A stretch of DNA of 30,149 nt from Planctomycetota bacterium (GTDB lineage Bacteria; Planctomycetota; Planctomycetia; Pirellulales; Pirellulaceae): assembly GCA_026692885.1 (NCBI GenBank), contig JAPLNJ010000934.1:1-30149 (forward strand), given 5' to 3'. A model generated the notes under the pieces. The model worked only from the letters and a program-made list of their open reading frames with translations. It did not search any database and had not been told where the DNA came from. Shown here in pieces: positions 7,524 through 14,911 of the stretch (positions are counted from its first letter, which is position 1; every line of letters begins with the position of its first letter). A program made the position numbers and the translations under genes.

Positions 7524-9545
7524 TCACGACGCATCGTCCGGCAAGGACAGCTGATCGATGTAATGGGATTCGAAGTGCGGATCCAGATTTAGTTCCACGA
7601 CCTCCAAACGTGAGCTGATGCGTTTGATCTCCGCCAACACGCCGCTATCCAGCAGCGCCAGATACGCACCGGCCAGCGACGTGTTGCCCGCCAAATGGAT
7701 CTGCTCGCGGCGGAAGCCCGGCAGCAGTCCGCAGCGGATGACATTGTCGAGGTCCATGTGGAAGCCGAATCCGCCGGCCAAATAAAGCGTGTCGACATCC
7801 TGGCTCTGCAGACCGACGCGATCCAACAGACAGAGAATTCCGGCGGCAATGGCACCTTTCGCCTGCAGCAAGCTGGCAATATCCGCCTCGCTGACGACCA
7901 GCGGTTCCTTGCCGCGGGCATAGGCCACGGTGAAGATGCGCGAGTGTGCGGGCTGCGTGACCAATCCGTCGGCCAGCGCCTCGGCCGCGTAGCGGCCGGT
8001 CGACCCGATCAGACCGACCTGCCGCGCCTGAGCAAGGAAGTCGACGTAGGCCGTGCCGCACAGACCGATGGGCCGGTCCCCGCCGATCACTTCGATTTCC
8101 GGACGCCGCAGATTGCCTTCGAGCCGGATGTGGCTGATCGCTCCGCGTCCGGCATGCACGCCGCATTTCAGGCCGGCACCTTCGAAGGCCGGTCCAGCGG
8201 CCGTGGCGCAGCCCAGCAAACGGTCGCCATGCTTCAGCACGATCTCGCCGTTGGTGCCCACATCCACCAACAGGCAAGTCTCGGTGCGATAGGCCATACC
8301 GCAGGATAGGACGCCCGCGGTGATGTCGGCGCCCACATATGCCGCAGCGCCGGGCAGCAGGTGCGCCAACGCACGGCGAATTGGCGCGGAAGCTGTCGGG
8401 TCCGGCCCGGATGGCAGGGGCCCCGTGCCACGCGGTTCCGACTCACCAGGTCCCGTCCGGCAGACGAGCCCAGTTGCTTCCGCACTCTCCGGTTCGGCAG
8501 CCCACGAAGTGGTCACCGGGACCACCGACGAATTCGCTTTCTGGGCCGAGAACCGGAGCGACAATGCGCTCGCCGACAGCACGCGATGGTCCAGAAAGAC
8601 GGGCGTGAACGGCGCCGTGCCCAACGGCGTTGGATCGACGCCGGCCAACAGATGCAGCATCGTGGTGTTGCCCGCAAACACCAGGCACGCCAAGTGCGCC
8701 GGCGAGACACCCGCTTCTGTCAACACTTGATCCAGCAGCGGCACAAGCGTGTTCTGTGTGATCGCTTCCTGCAGCAACCCAACCATGGCCGGTTCGCTCA
8801 TGCACAGATTGATCCGCGTCAGCACGTTGTCGCCCAGGTTCATCTGGCCATTCAGCGCCGAGGCCGTTCCCACCACCTCGCCATTGGCCAAGTCGACCAG
8901 CAGTACGACCACCGTCGTCGTGCCGACGTCGACAGCCGCGCCATAGACGGGACGATCGCCTCGGCCCGAGAGCGGCAGCAAGGCCCAATGGTCGCCCCGT
9001 TGTTCCAGGGCAACGCCCAGGTGTCGGACCGTGGTGCCGGTCAGGGCTGCCAAGGCGGAATCGGCACGTACCGGCAGATCCTCGTCGCGCTGCCTGGCCA
9101 CTGCTTCGCACAGGGCCTCCGGTAAGAGCAACTCGGTTCGCCACACGAGATCCCGGCACGACAGGCGTTGCCACAAGGGGTCGTGCGCCCGGGAGACGTT
9201 CAGCCGGAACGACGTGACGACCTGCGGTTCGTGGGCCAGCATCGATCGTGCCGGCACGTGGATTTCCGCATCCCGGCCGGCAGCTGGCTGGAATTCGCAC
9301 CCGCGGATCGGCTGCGGGCGATCCATCGCTTCGACCGCTTGTCCGGACGCGGCGTGCACGAGCACCCCGGACAACAATTCCACAAAACACCCGTCGCACA
9401 ACGCCCGTTGGCCGCAACGGGTATTGAGCGGCAGTCCGGCTTGTCGCAGCAGTTCGCTGATCGCAGGGGGCTGGGCGGCAGGCTCCACCGCCAGCGTCCG
9501 CGTGCCCTGCGGATAATGGACGATCAGTTTGGACGCAGAAGTCAT
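7524..9545 (-). CDS. Ferredoxin-ASKHA reductive activator of corrinoid protein (RACo/RamA-like function, DUF4445)
   Basis: 673 residues. Residues 1-90 hold a [2Fe-2S] ferredoxin-type domain with Cys44, Cys50, Cys53 (CX5CX2C) and Cys83. From about residue 205 an ASKHA ATPase fold follows: phosphate-1 AAVDVGTTTVVVLLVDL, then MNLGDNVLTRI, VFAGNTTMLHLLAG, LLVDVGTNGEIVLK and LAGGFGFHMDLDN. This arrangement is that of RACo-type proteins, which use ATP and a low-potential electron to reduce inactive Co(II) corrinoid to Co(I). An extra low-complexity Ser/Pro/Gly-rich stretch (about residues 330-390) interrupts the ASKHA domain. GGGAG about 10 nt upstream supports the ATG at 9545. It is divergent from the corrinoid-protein gene, its likely partner. 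The external electron donor is unknown. Confidence 0.92.
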   Translation of the reverse strand: MTSASKLIVHYPQGTRTLAVEPAAQPPAISELLRQAGLPLNTRCGQRALCDGCFVELLSGVLVHAASGQAVEAMDRPQPIRGCEFQPAAGRDAEIHVPARSMLAHEPQVVTSFRLNVSRAHDPLWQRLSCRDLVWRTELLLPEALCEAVARQRDEDLPVRADSALAALTGTTVRHLGVALEQRGDHWALLPLSGRGDRPVYGAAVDVGTTTVVVLLVDLANGEVVGTASALNGQMNLGDNVLTRINLCMSEPAMVGLLQEAITQNTLVPLLDQVLTEAGVSPAHLACLVFAGNTTMLHLLAGVDPTPLGTAPFTPVFLDHRVLSASALSLRFSAQKANSSVVPVTTSWAAEPESAEATGLVCRTGPGESEPRGTGPLPSGPDPTASAPIRRALAHLLPGAAAYVGADITAGVLSCGMAYRTETCLLVDVGTNGEIVLKHGDRLLGCATAAGPAFEGAGLKCGVHAGRGAISHIRLEGNLRRPEIEVIGGDRPIGLCGTAYVDFLAQARQVGLIGSTGRYAAEALADGLVTQPAHSRIFTVAYARGKEPLVVSEADIASLLQAKGAIAAGILCLLDRVGLQSQDVDTLYLAGGFGFHMDLDNVIRCGLLPGFRREQIHLAGNTSLAGAYLALLDSGVLAEIKRISSRLEVVELNLDPHFESHYIDQLSLPDDAS

Positions 9546-9824
9546 CAGGGTCCAGCTCCCTCACCCGTGGTGCAGTCCTCACACTTTCCGCAAACGCTAC
9601 GCGCAGGATCGGCGTCAACGGATTCACGGCCGCCGCTCGCCAATCAACGCGATCTCCAAAATACCTCGGTCTGTTGTTGTTGGATGACGGGGCATATTGT
9701 AGACTACGCACTACGGCACGGACACCCCGTGCTCCGAAACGAGATTCCGCGCAGCGGCTGCGGGCATTGCTCTGGGCAGTGTTTCGCAGGCAACCTGGGT
9801 TCTTTTGCGAAAAGTTGTTGACCC
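9546..9824. promoter_or_regulatory. Divergent intergenic region of the corrinoid cluster
   Basis: 279 bp separate the divergent activator and corrinoid-protein starts and must carry both promoters. A TTGTTG...TATTGT pair with 18-nt spacing (about 9673-9702, + strand) is a weak sigma-70 candidate. No B12-box or cobalamin riboswitch was recognised. The corrinoid gene lacks a clear Shine-Dalgarno. Confidence 0.35.
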
Positions 9825-10460
9825 ATGCCTGACCTCGACAAGCTCCTTCAAGCGATCAAGAACGGCAAGAACAAAGAGGCGGTTGCGTTGACGCAGGAAG
9901 CCATTGATGGCAACGTACCGCCGCAGCAGATCCTGGATCAGATGATTGCGGCCATGGATGATGTGGGACGGCGTTTTCAGCGCAACGAGGCGTTTGTGCC
10001 GGAAATGCTGATCGCCGCCCGAGCCATGAAAGAATCCATGGCGGTATTGGCGCCGAAGCTGGTGGCAGCCGGCATCAAACCCATCGGCAAAGCGATCATT
10101 GGCACGGTCGAAGGTGACCTGCATGATATCGGCAAAAATCTGGTGGCCATGATGTGGAAAGGCGCCAACTTCGAGGTCATCGATCTCGGTACGAACGTCA
10201 AACCGCAGAAGTTTGTGGATGCCGCCAAGCAACACAACGTGGACGTCATCGGGTTATCGGCCCTGTTGACCACCACCATGCCGGCCATCAAGACGACGAT
10301 TGATGTGCTGAAGAGTTCCGGCCTAAACGTGGGGAAGATCATCATCGGCGGGGCTCCGATCACCCAGGCCTATGCCGACGAAGTCGGTGCCGATGGCTAC
10401 GCCCCCGATGCGGCCACCGCCGTAGACGTGGCACGCAAACTGGCCCTCCCAGCCGCCTGA
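9825..10460 (+). CDS. Corrinoid (methylcobalamin-carrier) protein, MtbC/MttC-like
   Basis: 211 residues, the normal length for the family. Residues 1-85 form the helical cap domain (ILDQMIAAMDDVGRRFQRNE, FVPEMLIAARAMKESM). The Rossmann B12-binding domain follows with the hallmark DLHDIG at 98-103, where His100 is the lower cobalt ligand, then VIDLGTNV, GLSALLTTTM and IIGGAPIT. Such proteins carry a methyl group as methyl-Co(III) between a substrate methyltransferase and a pterin methyltransferase. The MtrH-like gene 390 bp downstream on the same strand and the divergent reductive activator fit this role. No substrate-specific methyltransferase (MttB, MtaB, MtvB type) was found in the window, so the methyl donor is unknown. 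Confidence 0.93.
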   Translation: MPDLDKLLQAIKNGKNKEAVALTQEAIDGNVPPQQILDQMIAAMDDVGRRFQRNEAFVPEMLIAARAMKESMAVLAPKLVAAGIKPIGKAIIGTVEGDLHDIGKNLVAMMWKGANFEVIDLGTNVKPQKFVDAAKQHNVDVIGLSALLTTTMPAIKTTIDVLKSSGLNVGKIIIGGAPITQAYADEVGADGYAPDAATAVDVARKLALPAA

Positions 10461-10849
10461 ACCAGTCGCCCGACGCTGGCCTGGGGGCCGGCCTTTGCCA
10501 TCCGAGGGGAGTGGCGTTGGCTGGTGCTATGCGCCGACATGGGTGCGTCGCGGCCCTCGCGATCAGGAACGATCGAATCGTCCTGGTCCGGGCAGCCGCT
10601 GGCTGGCTGAGCAGATGAGCAACGCCGTGAAGGACTTTGGTAGCCGGATTCGTGGGAATTCGGGGCTGTTCGTGGTAGCTCCCGAAGTCTCACGACTTCG
10701 GCTACGGTGACTTACTCTGACGACTTCGGTTACGTTGATTTACTCCGGGTTCTCCCGTGCCAAGATGCTTAACGGCGTTGGGTGAGACGGACTCGCGGAT
10801 TCTTGACTTTCGTGTGGGGATTGGGCTTTACTCTTCCGGGGAGAATAAG
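10461..10849. other. Gap between corrinoid and MtrH-like genes: palindromes, tandem repeat, weak promoter
   Basis: No credible gene in 389 bp. It holds a REP-like palindrome at 10644-10663 (CCGGATTC-GTGG-GAATTCGG), a strong hairpin at 10682-10701 (CCGAAGTC-TCAC-GACTTCGG) flanked by GTAG/CTAC, and a roughly 28-bp unit repeated at about 10688-10717 and 10716-10745 (about 26 of 30 matches). TTGACT at 10803-10808 and TTTACT at 10827-10832 (18-nt spacing) could be a promoter for the downstream gene. So the two + strand genes may not be one transcript. Confidence 0.55.
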
Positions 10850-11782
10850 ATGACTTGTGGTGGCGATCACGCAGCGCGCGGGCTGTTGGCCTTCAGAACG
10901 GAACAGCAGACTTTCGACATGGGCGGAGTACGGGTTGGCGGCAAGCCCGGTGTGCGCCCGGCCGTGCTGATCGGCACCATCTTCTATCATGGCCAGAAGA
11001 TCCTGATCGACGAGAACCGCGGCGAGTTCCACCAGGACCAGGCGTTGAAGCTGATTCGCGAGCAGGAGGAGTTCTCGGAGAAGACCGGCAACCCCTGCAT
11101 GTTCGATGTGGTCGGTGCGACGCCCGAAGCTATGCAGAAGAACCTGGAGTTCATGGCCGGCGCGACCAAGGCACCGCTCCTGATGGACGGCACTACGACC
11201 GCGGTGCGGTTGGCGGGACTGGAGTACGTCGCTCGAGCCGGTCTGCAGAGCCGGATCGTGTACAACTCGATTCAGCCAGAGATCGATGACGACGAATTGG
11301 CTGCCATGCAGAAAGCGGGAGTCGAAAACGCGCTGATCCTGACGTACTACATGCAGGACTTCACCGCCGCGGGTCGTGTGCAGTGCGTGAAAGAACTGCT
11401 GCCGAAGTGCCACCAGTATGGGATTCGCAAGCTCATGGTCGACACCTGTGTGCTCGATCTGGCCAGCTACGGTCAAGCGTTGAGCGCCATGTACGACATC
11501 AAGGACGAACTCGGTCTCCCGGTCGGTGGCGGCGTCCACAATGCTTTGGCCATGTGGCGGGGGCTTAAGACCAAGATGGGCCCGCACGCCAAGGATCCGT
11601 GCATGGCGGCGGTCGTCGCGGCCACGGTAGCAGTCGGAGCCGACTTTGTGCTGTACGGTCCCGTCGAAGATGCGAAGTTCGTGTTCCCGGCCGCCGCCAT
11701 GGTCGATACGGCCTTGAGCCAACTGGCGATGGAACGCGGCGACGATCTGGACGAGAACCACCCGAGGTATCGGGTGGGCTGA
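10850..11782 (+). CDS. MtrH-family methyltransferase (methylcorrinoid : tetrahydropterin methyltransferase)
   Basis: 310 residues from the ATG at 10850, matching MtrH length. GGGGAG at 10838-10843, 6 nt upstream, makes this start better than the in-frame ATG at 10757. Family signatures run along the whole length: VRVGGKPGVRPAVLIGTIFY near the N-terminus, EKTGNPCMFDVVGATPEAM, YNSIQPEI, GLPVGGGVHNALAMW and FVLYGPVEDAKFVFPAAAMV. MtrH is the subunit of archaeal methyltransferase Mtr that moves methyl between tetrahydromethanopterin and cobalamin. Stand-alone bacterial homologues serve corrinoid demethylation pathways. Here the partner is very probably the corrinoid protein upstream. The pterin could be H4MPT, used by many planctomycetes, or H4folate. 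Confidence 0.92.
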   Translation: MTCGGDHAARGLLAFRTEQQTFDMGGVRVGGKPGVRPAVLIGTIFYHGQKILIDENRGEFHQDQALKLIREQEEFSEKTGNPCMFDVVGATPEAMQKNLEFMAGATKAPLLMDGTTTAVRLAGLEYVARAGLQSRIVYNSIQPEIDDDELAAMQKAGVENALILTYYMQDFTAAGRVQCVKELLPKCHQYGIRKLMVDTCVLDLASYGQALSAMYDIKDELGLPVGGGVHNALAMWRGLKTKMGPHAKDPCMAAVVAATVAVGADFVLYGPVEDAKFVFPAAAMVDTALSQLAMERGDDLDENHPRYRVG

Positions 11783-11801
11783 ACGGCATACACCGTCCAA
11801 G

Positions 11802-11865
11802 GGCCTTGATCATAAGGTGTCGCAAATCGCTAGCAGCGGATCATCGTAACCTTATGATCAAGGCC
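11802..11865. repeat. Perfect 17-bp inverted repeat after the MtrH-like gene
   Basis: GGCCTTGATCATAAGGT at 11802-11818 is the exact reverse complement of 11849-11865, with a 30-bp centre. It lies 19 nt after the stop codon. It could fold as a transcript-end hairpin, or be a small palindromic element. It is followed by GC-rich sequence with no gene up to 12005. Confidence 0.65.
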
Positions 11866-12005
11866 GCTCAAAGCGGCCGCTCCCGTGATCGGGCAACCCA
11901 GCACGGAGATGAGCATCCCGGCGTTGCCGATCGCGCTCGTCTAACGTCACCCGTCCAACCTCGCCGCATTGCGACCACGCGTTCCGCCGACTACACTTTT
12001 CGCTC

Positions 12006-12917
12006 ATGACTGGACCCCACATCGGCGAATTAGCGGCGATGGCCACCGCGTTCCTCTGGACGCTGTCCATGTTGGCCTGGACGCTGGCCGGACGGCGGAT
12101 CGGCTCGATTGCCGTGTCGTTTCTGCGTCTGATTATTACGCTGCTGTTTCTGATCGCCTACGGCGGGCTGATTCGCCACCGTTGGCTTCCCACCGATGCC
12201 GATGGCCGGACTTGGTTATTGCTCATTCTGTCCGGCGTGGCGGGATACTTAGTGTCCGATCTGTGCGCCTTCCGCGCCCTGTTGCTGATCGGTCCCCGGC
12301 GGACGCTGTTGCTGCAGTCGCTGTCGCCACCCACGGCCGCGATTATCTCTTGGGTGTTCCTGGGCGAGGTGTTGTCCTCGCGGCATTGGCTGGCGATGGC
12401 GGTCACGCTGACCGGGATCACCTGGGTCGTCCTGGAGCGACGCGAGCGAACGGAGGTGGAGTACTCGCCGCGGCAACTGCGTCTGGGAGTGCTGTTAGCC
12501 GTGACGGCGGCACTGGCCCAGGCGACCGGGATGGTGTTGTCTCGCCAGGGAATCGGCAACTTCGACGCGGTGGCCGCCACCTTGATCCGCGTGCTGGGCG
12601 CCTTGCCGGGCTACCTGGTGGTGGTGACCGTCCTGCGTCGTTGGCCCTCGATCTTCGCCGCCGTGCGGCAAACCCGCGCGATGGCGATTGTCTTCACTGG
12701 CAGTCTGATCGGGCCGTTGTTAGGCGTCGTCCTGTGCATGATCGCCCTGCGTCACTGTCCGGCTGGCGTCGTCACCACCATTGTCAGTACCATGCCGGTG
12801 CTGGTCCTGCCCTGCTCCGTCCTGCTGTTTCACGAGAAGGTGAGTCTGCGGGCCGTCGCCGGTGCAGTCCTGTCCGTCGCGGGCGTGGCGCTGATGTGCT
12901 GGGGATCGGGCGAATAG
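12006..12917 (+). CDS. EamA/DMT-family membrane transporter
   Basis: 303 residues with about ten hydrophobic helices arranged as two EamA repeats (residues about 6-145 and 155-300). The first contains LLILSGVAGYLVSDLCAFRA and LLLQSLSPPTAAIISWVFLG, the classic end of an EamA repeat. The second contains FTGSLIGPLLGVVLCMIAL and VVTTIVSTMPVLVLPCSVLL. The family exports or exchanges amino acids, nucleotides or other small metabolites; the substrate here cannot be told. No strong Shine-Dalgarno precedes the ATG. It stands alone between the corrinoid cluster and a retropepsin-like gene. Confidence 0.9.
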   Translation: MTGPHIGELAAMATAFLWTLSMLAWTLAGRRIGSIAVSFLRLIITLLFLIAYGGLIRHRWLPTDADGRTWLLLILSGVAGYLVSDLCAFRALLLIGPRRTLLLQSLSPPTAAIISWVFLGEVLSSRHWLAMAVTLTGITWVVLERRERTEVEYSPRQLRLGVLLAVTAALAQATGMVLSRQGIGNFDAVAATLIRVLGALPGYLVVVTVLRRWPSIFAAVRQTRAMAIVFTGSLIGPLLGVVLCMIALRHCPAGVVTTIVSTMPVLVLPCSVLLFHEKVSLRAVAGAVLSVAGVALMCWGSGE

Positions 12918-12994
12918 CTTACGAGCCCGTTTGATGGCGGTCGCAGGCTGCGGTAAGATGAACTGAGCCACGGATGTTATCGGAGACCAAATCC

Positions 12995-13426
12995 ATGCAG
13001 GAACGAACAGAAATGGGACGGTTCTCAGTCGAGATTGTGATTGCTAATAACCGTGAGGTCGTAACCGCCGAACTGGGTGCCGAGATTCCCCGCAGCGTAA
13101 CGCGTCTCACTCTGAGCGGTGTGGTGGATAGTGGGGCCTCGCGGCTCGTTCTGCCACAGCGGGTGGTGGCTGAACTGCAACTCCAAGCAGACGGCGAAAC
13201 CATGGTTCGTTTCGCGGACGGGCGGCGAGAAAAACGGACGCTGGTGAGCAACGTCTGGCTCCAGCACGCGGGTCGGCATGGCGTGTTCTCCGCGGTTGTC
13301 GAACCGAATCGCGACGATGCCTTGATCGGGGCGATTGTCCTGGAGGAACTCGATCTCCTCGTGGACTGCGGCACGCAGTCCCTTTATCCCCGCGAACCCG
13401 ACTTGGTCTTGAGCGAAATCGAGTAA
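12995..13426 (+). CDS. Retropepsin-like aspartyl protease family protein
   Basis: 143 residues from the ATG at 12995, chosen because GGAG at 12982-12985 lies 9 nt upstream; an ATG at 13013 is also possible. The centre has GVVDSGASRLVLP, the D-S-G motif of clan AA aspartic proteases, and the C-terminal half has ALIGAIVLEELDLLVD, matching the second conserved strand pair. These single-domain proteins would have to dimerise to form an active site. Members are common next to toxin genes and in planctomycetes, but their targets are unknown. It is cytoplasmic by sequence, with no signal peptide. Confidence 0.8.
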   Translation: MQERTEMGRFSVEIVIANNREVVTAELGAEIPRSVTRLTLSGVVDSGASRLVLPQRVVAELQLQADGETMVRFADGRREKRTLVSNVWLQHAGRHGVFSAVVEPNRDDALIGAIVLEELDLLVDCGTQSLYPREPDLVLSEIE

Positions 13427-13513
13427 CGCCGACCACTGCCCGGGTAGTCCGGCTGCCTGTGCGCCGCGAGATACTCCCGAATGCGTTGATTCGCCCGTTG
13501 CGATGGATTGGGA

Positions 13514-13942
13514 TTAGATGTAGTACATGCTCTCTGCCGGATCACGCAGTTGGGCTGCCAAATCGGCAAAGGTGGTCGCGTCGAGCAACTGTCGCTCCAC
13601 AGCGGCAATTCTCCGCCAAGCCGCCAGCAGAGTCCGCGAGACCCGGGTCTCCGCCCCGGCGTTGCCGACCAACTCGGACTTTCGCCCTTCGATCACGCGA
13701 TGCACGTCGCCGAGCGTGATCTCGCCGGGGTCCTGAGCCAACTGATAGCCACCGGCGATGCCCCGCGTGCTGGCCACCAAGCCGGCCCCTTTGAGTTGCA
13801 GTAGAATCTGCACCAAGAATCGTGACGGGATCCCGTGCTGTTCCGCAATGGTACGAACCCGCACCGGCTGGCCGCAGTCGTGGCGTAAGGCCAACTCCAA
13901 AACGGCGAGGCAGGCATATTCGGTCTTGGCAGAGAGGTTCAC
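13514..13942 (-). CDS. Rrf2-family transcriptional regulator lacking cluster cysteines
   Basis: 142 residues from the GTG at 13942, giving the usual Rrf2 start (V/M)NLSAKTEYACLAVLELA. A GTG at 13978 would add 12 residues inside cysH. The winged helix shows VRTIAEQHGIPSRFLVQILL and the wing GIAGGYQLA. The region where IscR/NsrR carry three [Fe-S] cysteines (after VIEGRKSELVGNAGAETRV) has no cysteine, so this is a non-cluster member like CymR, the cysteine-metabolism repressor of Firmicutes. The gene starts 2 nt after the cysH stop, so it is in the same operon and translationally coupled. Control of sulfur assimilation is a reasonable inference. Confidence 0.88.
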   Translation of the reverse strand: MNLSAKTEYACLAVLELALRHDCGQPVRVRTIAEQHGIPSRFLVQILLQLKGAGLVASTRGIAGGYQLAQDPGEITLGDVHRVIEGRKSELVGNAGAETRVSRTLLAAWRRIAAVERQLLDATTFADLAAQLRDPAESMYYI

Positions 13943-13944
13943 GG

Positions 13945-14796
13945 CTACTTGTCGTCGTTCAGGGTGTGCAGTCCGCACTCAGTCTTGACAAAACCACTCC
14001 AACGCCCCGCACGCTCGTCTTCGCCAAACATGACCGCGCGGGTGCAGGGCCAGCAACCGATGCTGGTGTAGCCCTGATTGTGCAGCGGGTTGTACGGAAT
14101 GTCGTGATCGGTGATCAGTTTCCAGACATCTTGCTTGGTCCAGTTAGCCAGCGGGCTGACTTTCACCAACCCGAATTTTTTGTCCCAGCCAACAATCGGC
14201 GCCTTCGCCCGGTCTGGGCTTTGGTCACGGCGGATACCGCTGGCCCAGGCCTGCCAGCCGCGCGCGGCTGCCTGCAAGACCTTGATTTTGCGATCGAGGC
14301 AGCATTGGTCCGGATGCTTCTTGTACAGCGGCCCGTCGTGGAGTGTCTCGTATTGGTCGACCGTCAGCTCTGGCTGCTTGAGTTCCACCGCAATGCCGTA
14401 TCGTTGCTTTACGCGTTCGCACAGTTCCAGCGTCTCCGCGAACTGATAGCCAGTGTCCAGGTTGAAGATCGGCGTCGCCGGTGCGAGCTCGGCGAGTATA
14501 TGGATAATCACCATGCCTTCCGGTCCAAAGGCTGTCGCCATGGTGAATTTCGGGGCGAACCGGGTGACCGCCCAACGCAGAATCTCGTACGGCGTGGCCG
14601 CTTCCAAGGCGTTGCTCATCCGCTTCAACTCGTCGAGCAACACAGGCGTGGGGTGCAACGGTTGGTCGGAAAGTGGCGCAGCGTGACGTTCGTCCGGCGC
14701 CATCACTTGGAACGTCGGTGTACCGAGATCGGAGTGCATCGGGATGGGAGCAATTCTGCTGACGACGGCTGGCATGACCTCAACATCTCCTGACAT
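13945..14796 (-). CDS. cysH: Assimilatory APS/PAPS reductase, [4Fe-4S] type
   Basis: 283 residues. It reduces adenylylsulfate (or PAPS) to sulfite in sulfate assimilation, with thioredoxin or glutaredoxin as donor. Seen: a PP-loop-like ATAFGPEGMVIIHI region, NLDTGYQF, the CC pair at 165-166, the CXXC at 248-251 (SIGCWPCTRAV), and the C-terminal ECGLH with nucleophile Cys274. The CC...CXXC pattern is that of the iron-sulfur, APS-using branch. About 45 residues before the core have no clear homology; ATGs at 14775 and 14739 are alternative starts. An AT-rich promoter lies upstream and an Rrf2 regulator follows directly. No sulfurylase or sulfite reductase gene is present in the window. Confidence 0.93.
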   Translation of the reverse strand: MSGDVEVMPAVVSRIAPIPMHSDLGTPTFQVMAPDERHAAPLSDQPLHPTPVLLDELKRMSNALEAATPYEILRWAVTRFAPKFTMATAFGPEGMVIIHILAELAPATPIFNLDTGYQFAETLELCERVKQRYGIAVELKQPELTVDQYETLHDGPLYKKHPDQCCLDRKIKVLQAAARGWQAWASGIRRDQSPDRAKAPIVGWDKKFGLVKVSPLANWTKQDVWKLITDHDIPYNPLHNQGYTSIGCWPCTRAVMFGEDERAGRWSGFVKTECGLHTLNDDK

Positions 14797-14911
14797 CCTG
14801 TGCCGGAGCCTTAGTACGGGAAATATAATCGCAAATGTTAATCAATATTATCAACTTAGTCAACAATTGATCTTCCAGGATTCTGTTATCGGACAAAGGC
14901 TAATCACATCT
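14797..14911 (-). promoter_or_regulatory. AT-rich promoter region of cysH-rrf2
   Basis: 115 bp, strikingly AT-rich against the GC-rich surroundings, between the activase stop and the cysH start. On the minus strand TTGACT is followed after 17 nt by TAACAT, and TTGAT recurs twice more nearby. The repeated TTGA-type motifs and alternating AT tracts would suit a regulator site, possibly for the coupled Rrf2 protein. No consensus was matched. Confidence 0.5.

Noticed and set aside
9546..9824. Possible cobalamin riboswitch in the corrinoid cluster's divergent region
   Set aside because: No B12-box-like core or long structured leader was found, and no transporter or biosynthesis gene is controlled from here.
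11870..11944. Short peptide-like frame ending PVIGQPSTEMSIPALPIALV before the transporter gene
   Set aside because: Only about 25 codons, no start or RBS, and it overlaps GC-rich palindromic sequence; probably chance.
13822..14793. 323-codon + strand frame over cysH
   Set aside because: Antisense shadow of cysH, whose Cys motifs and length are canonical.
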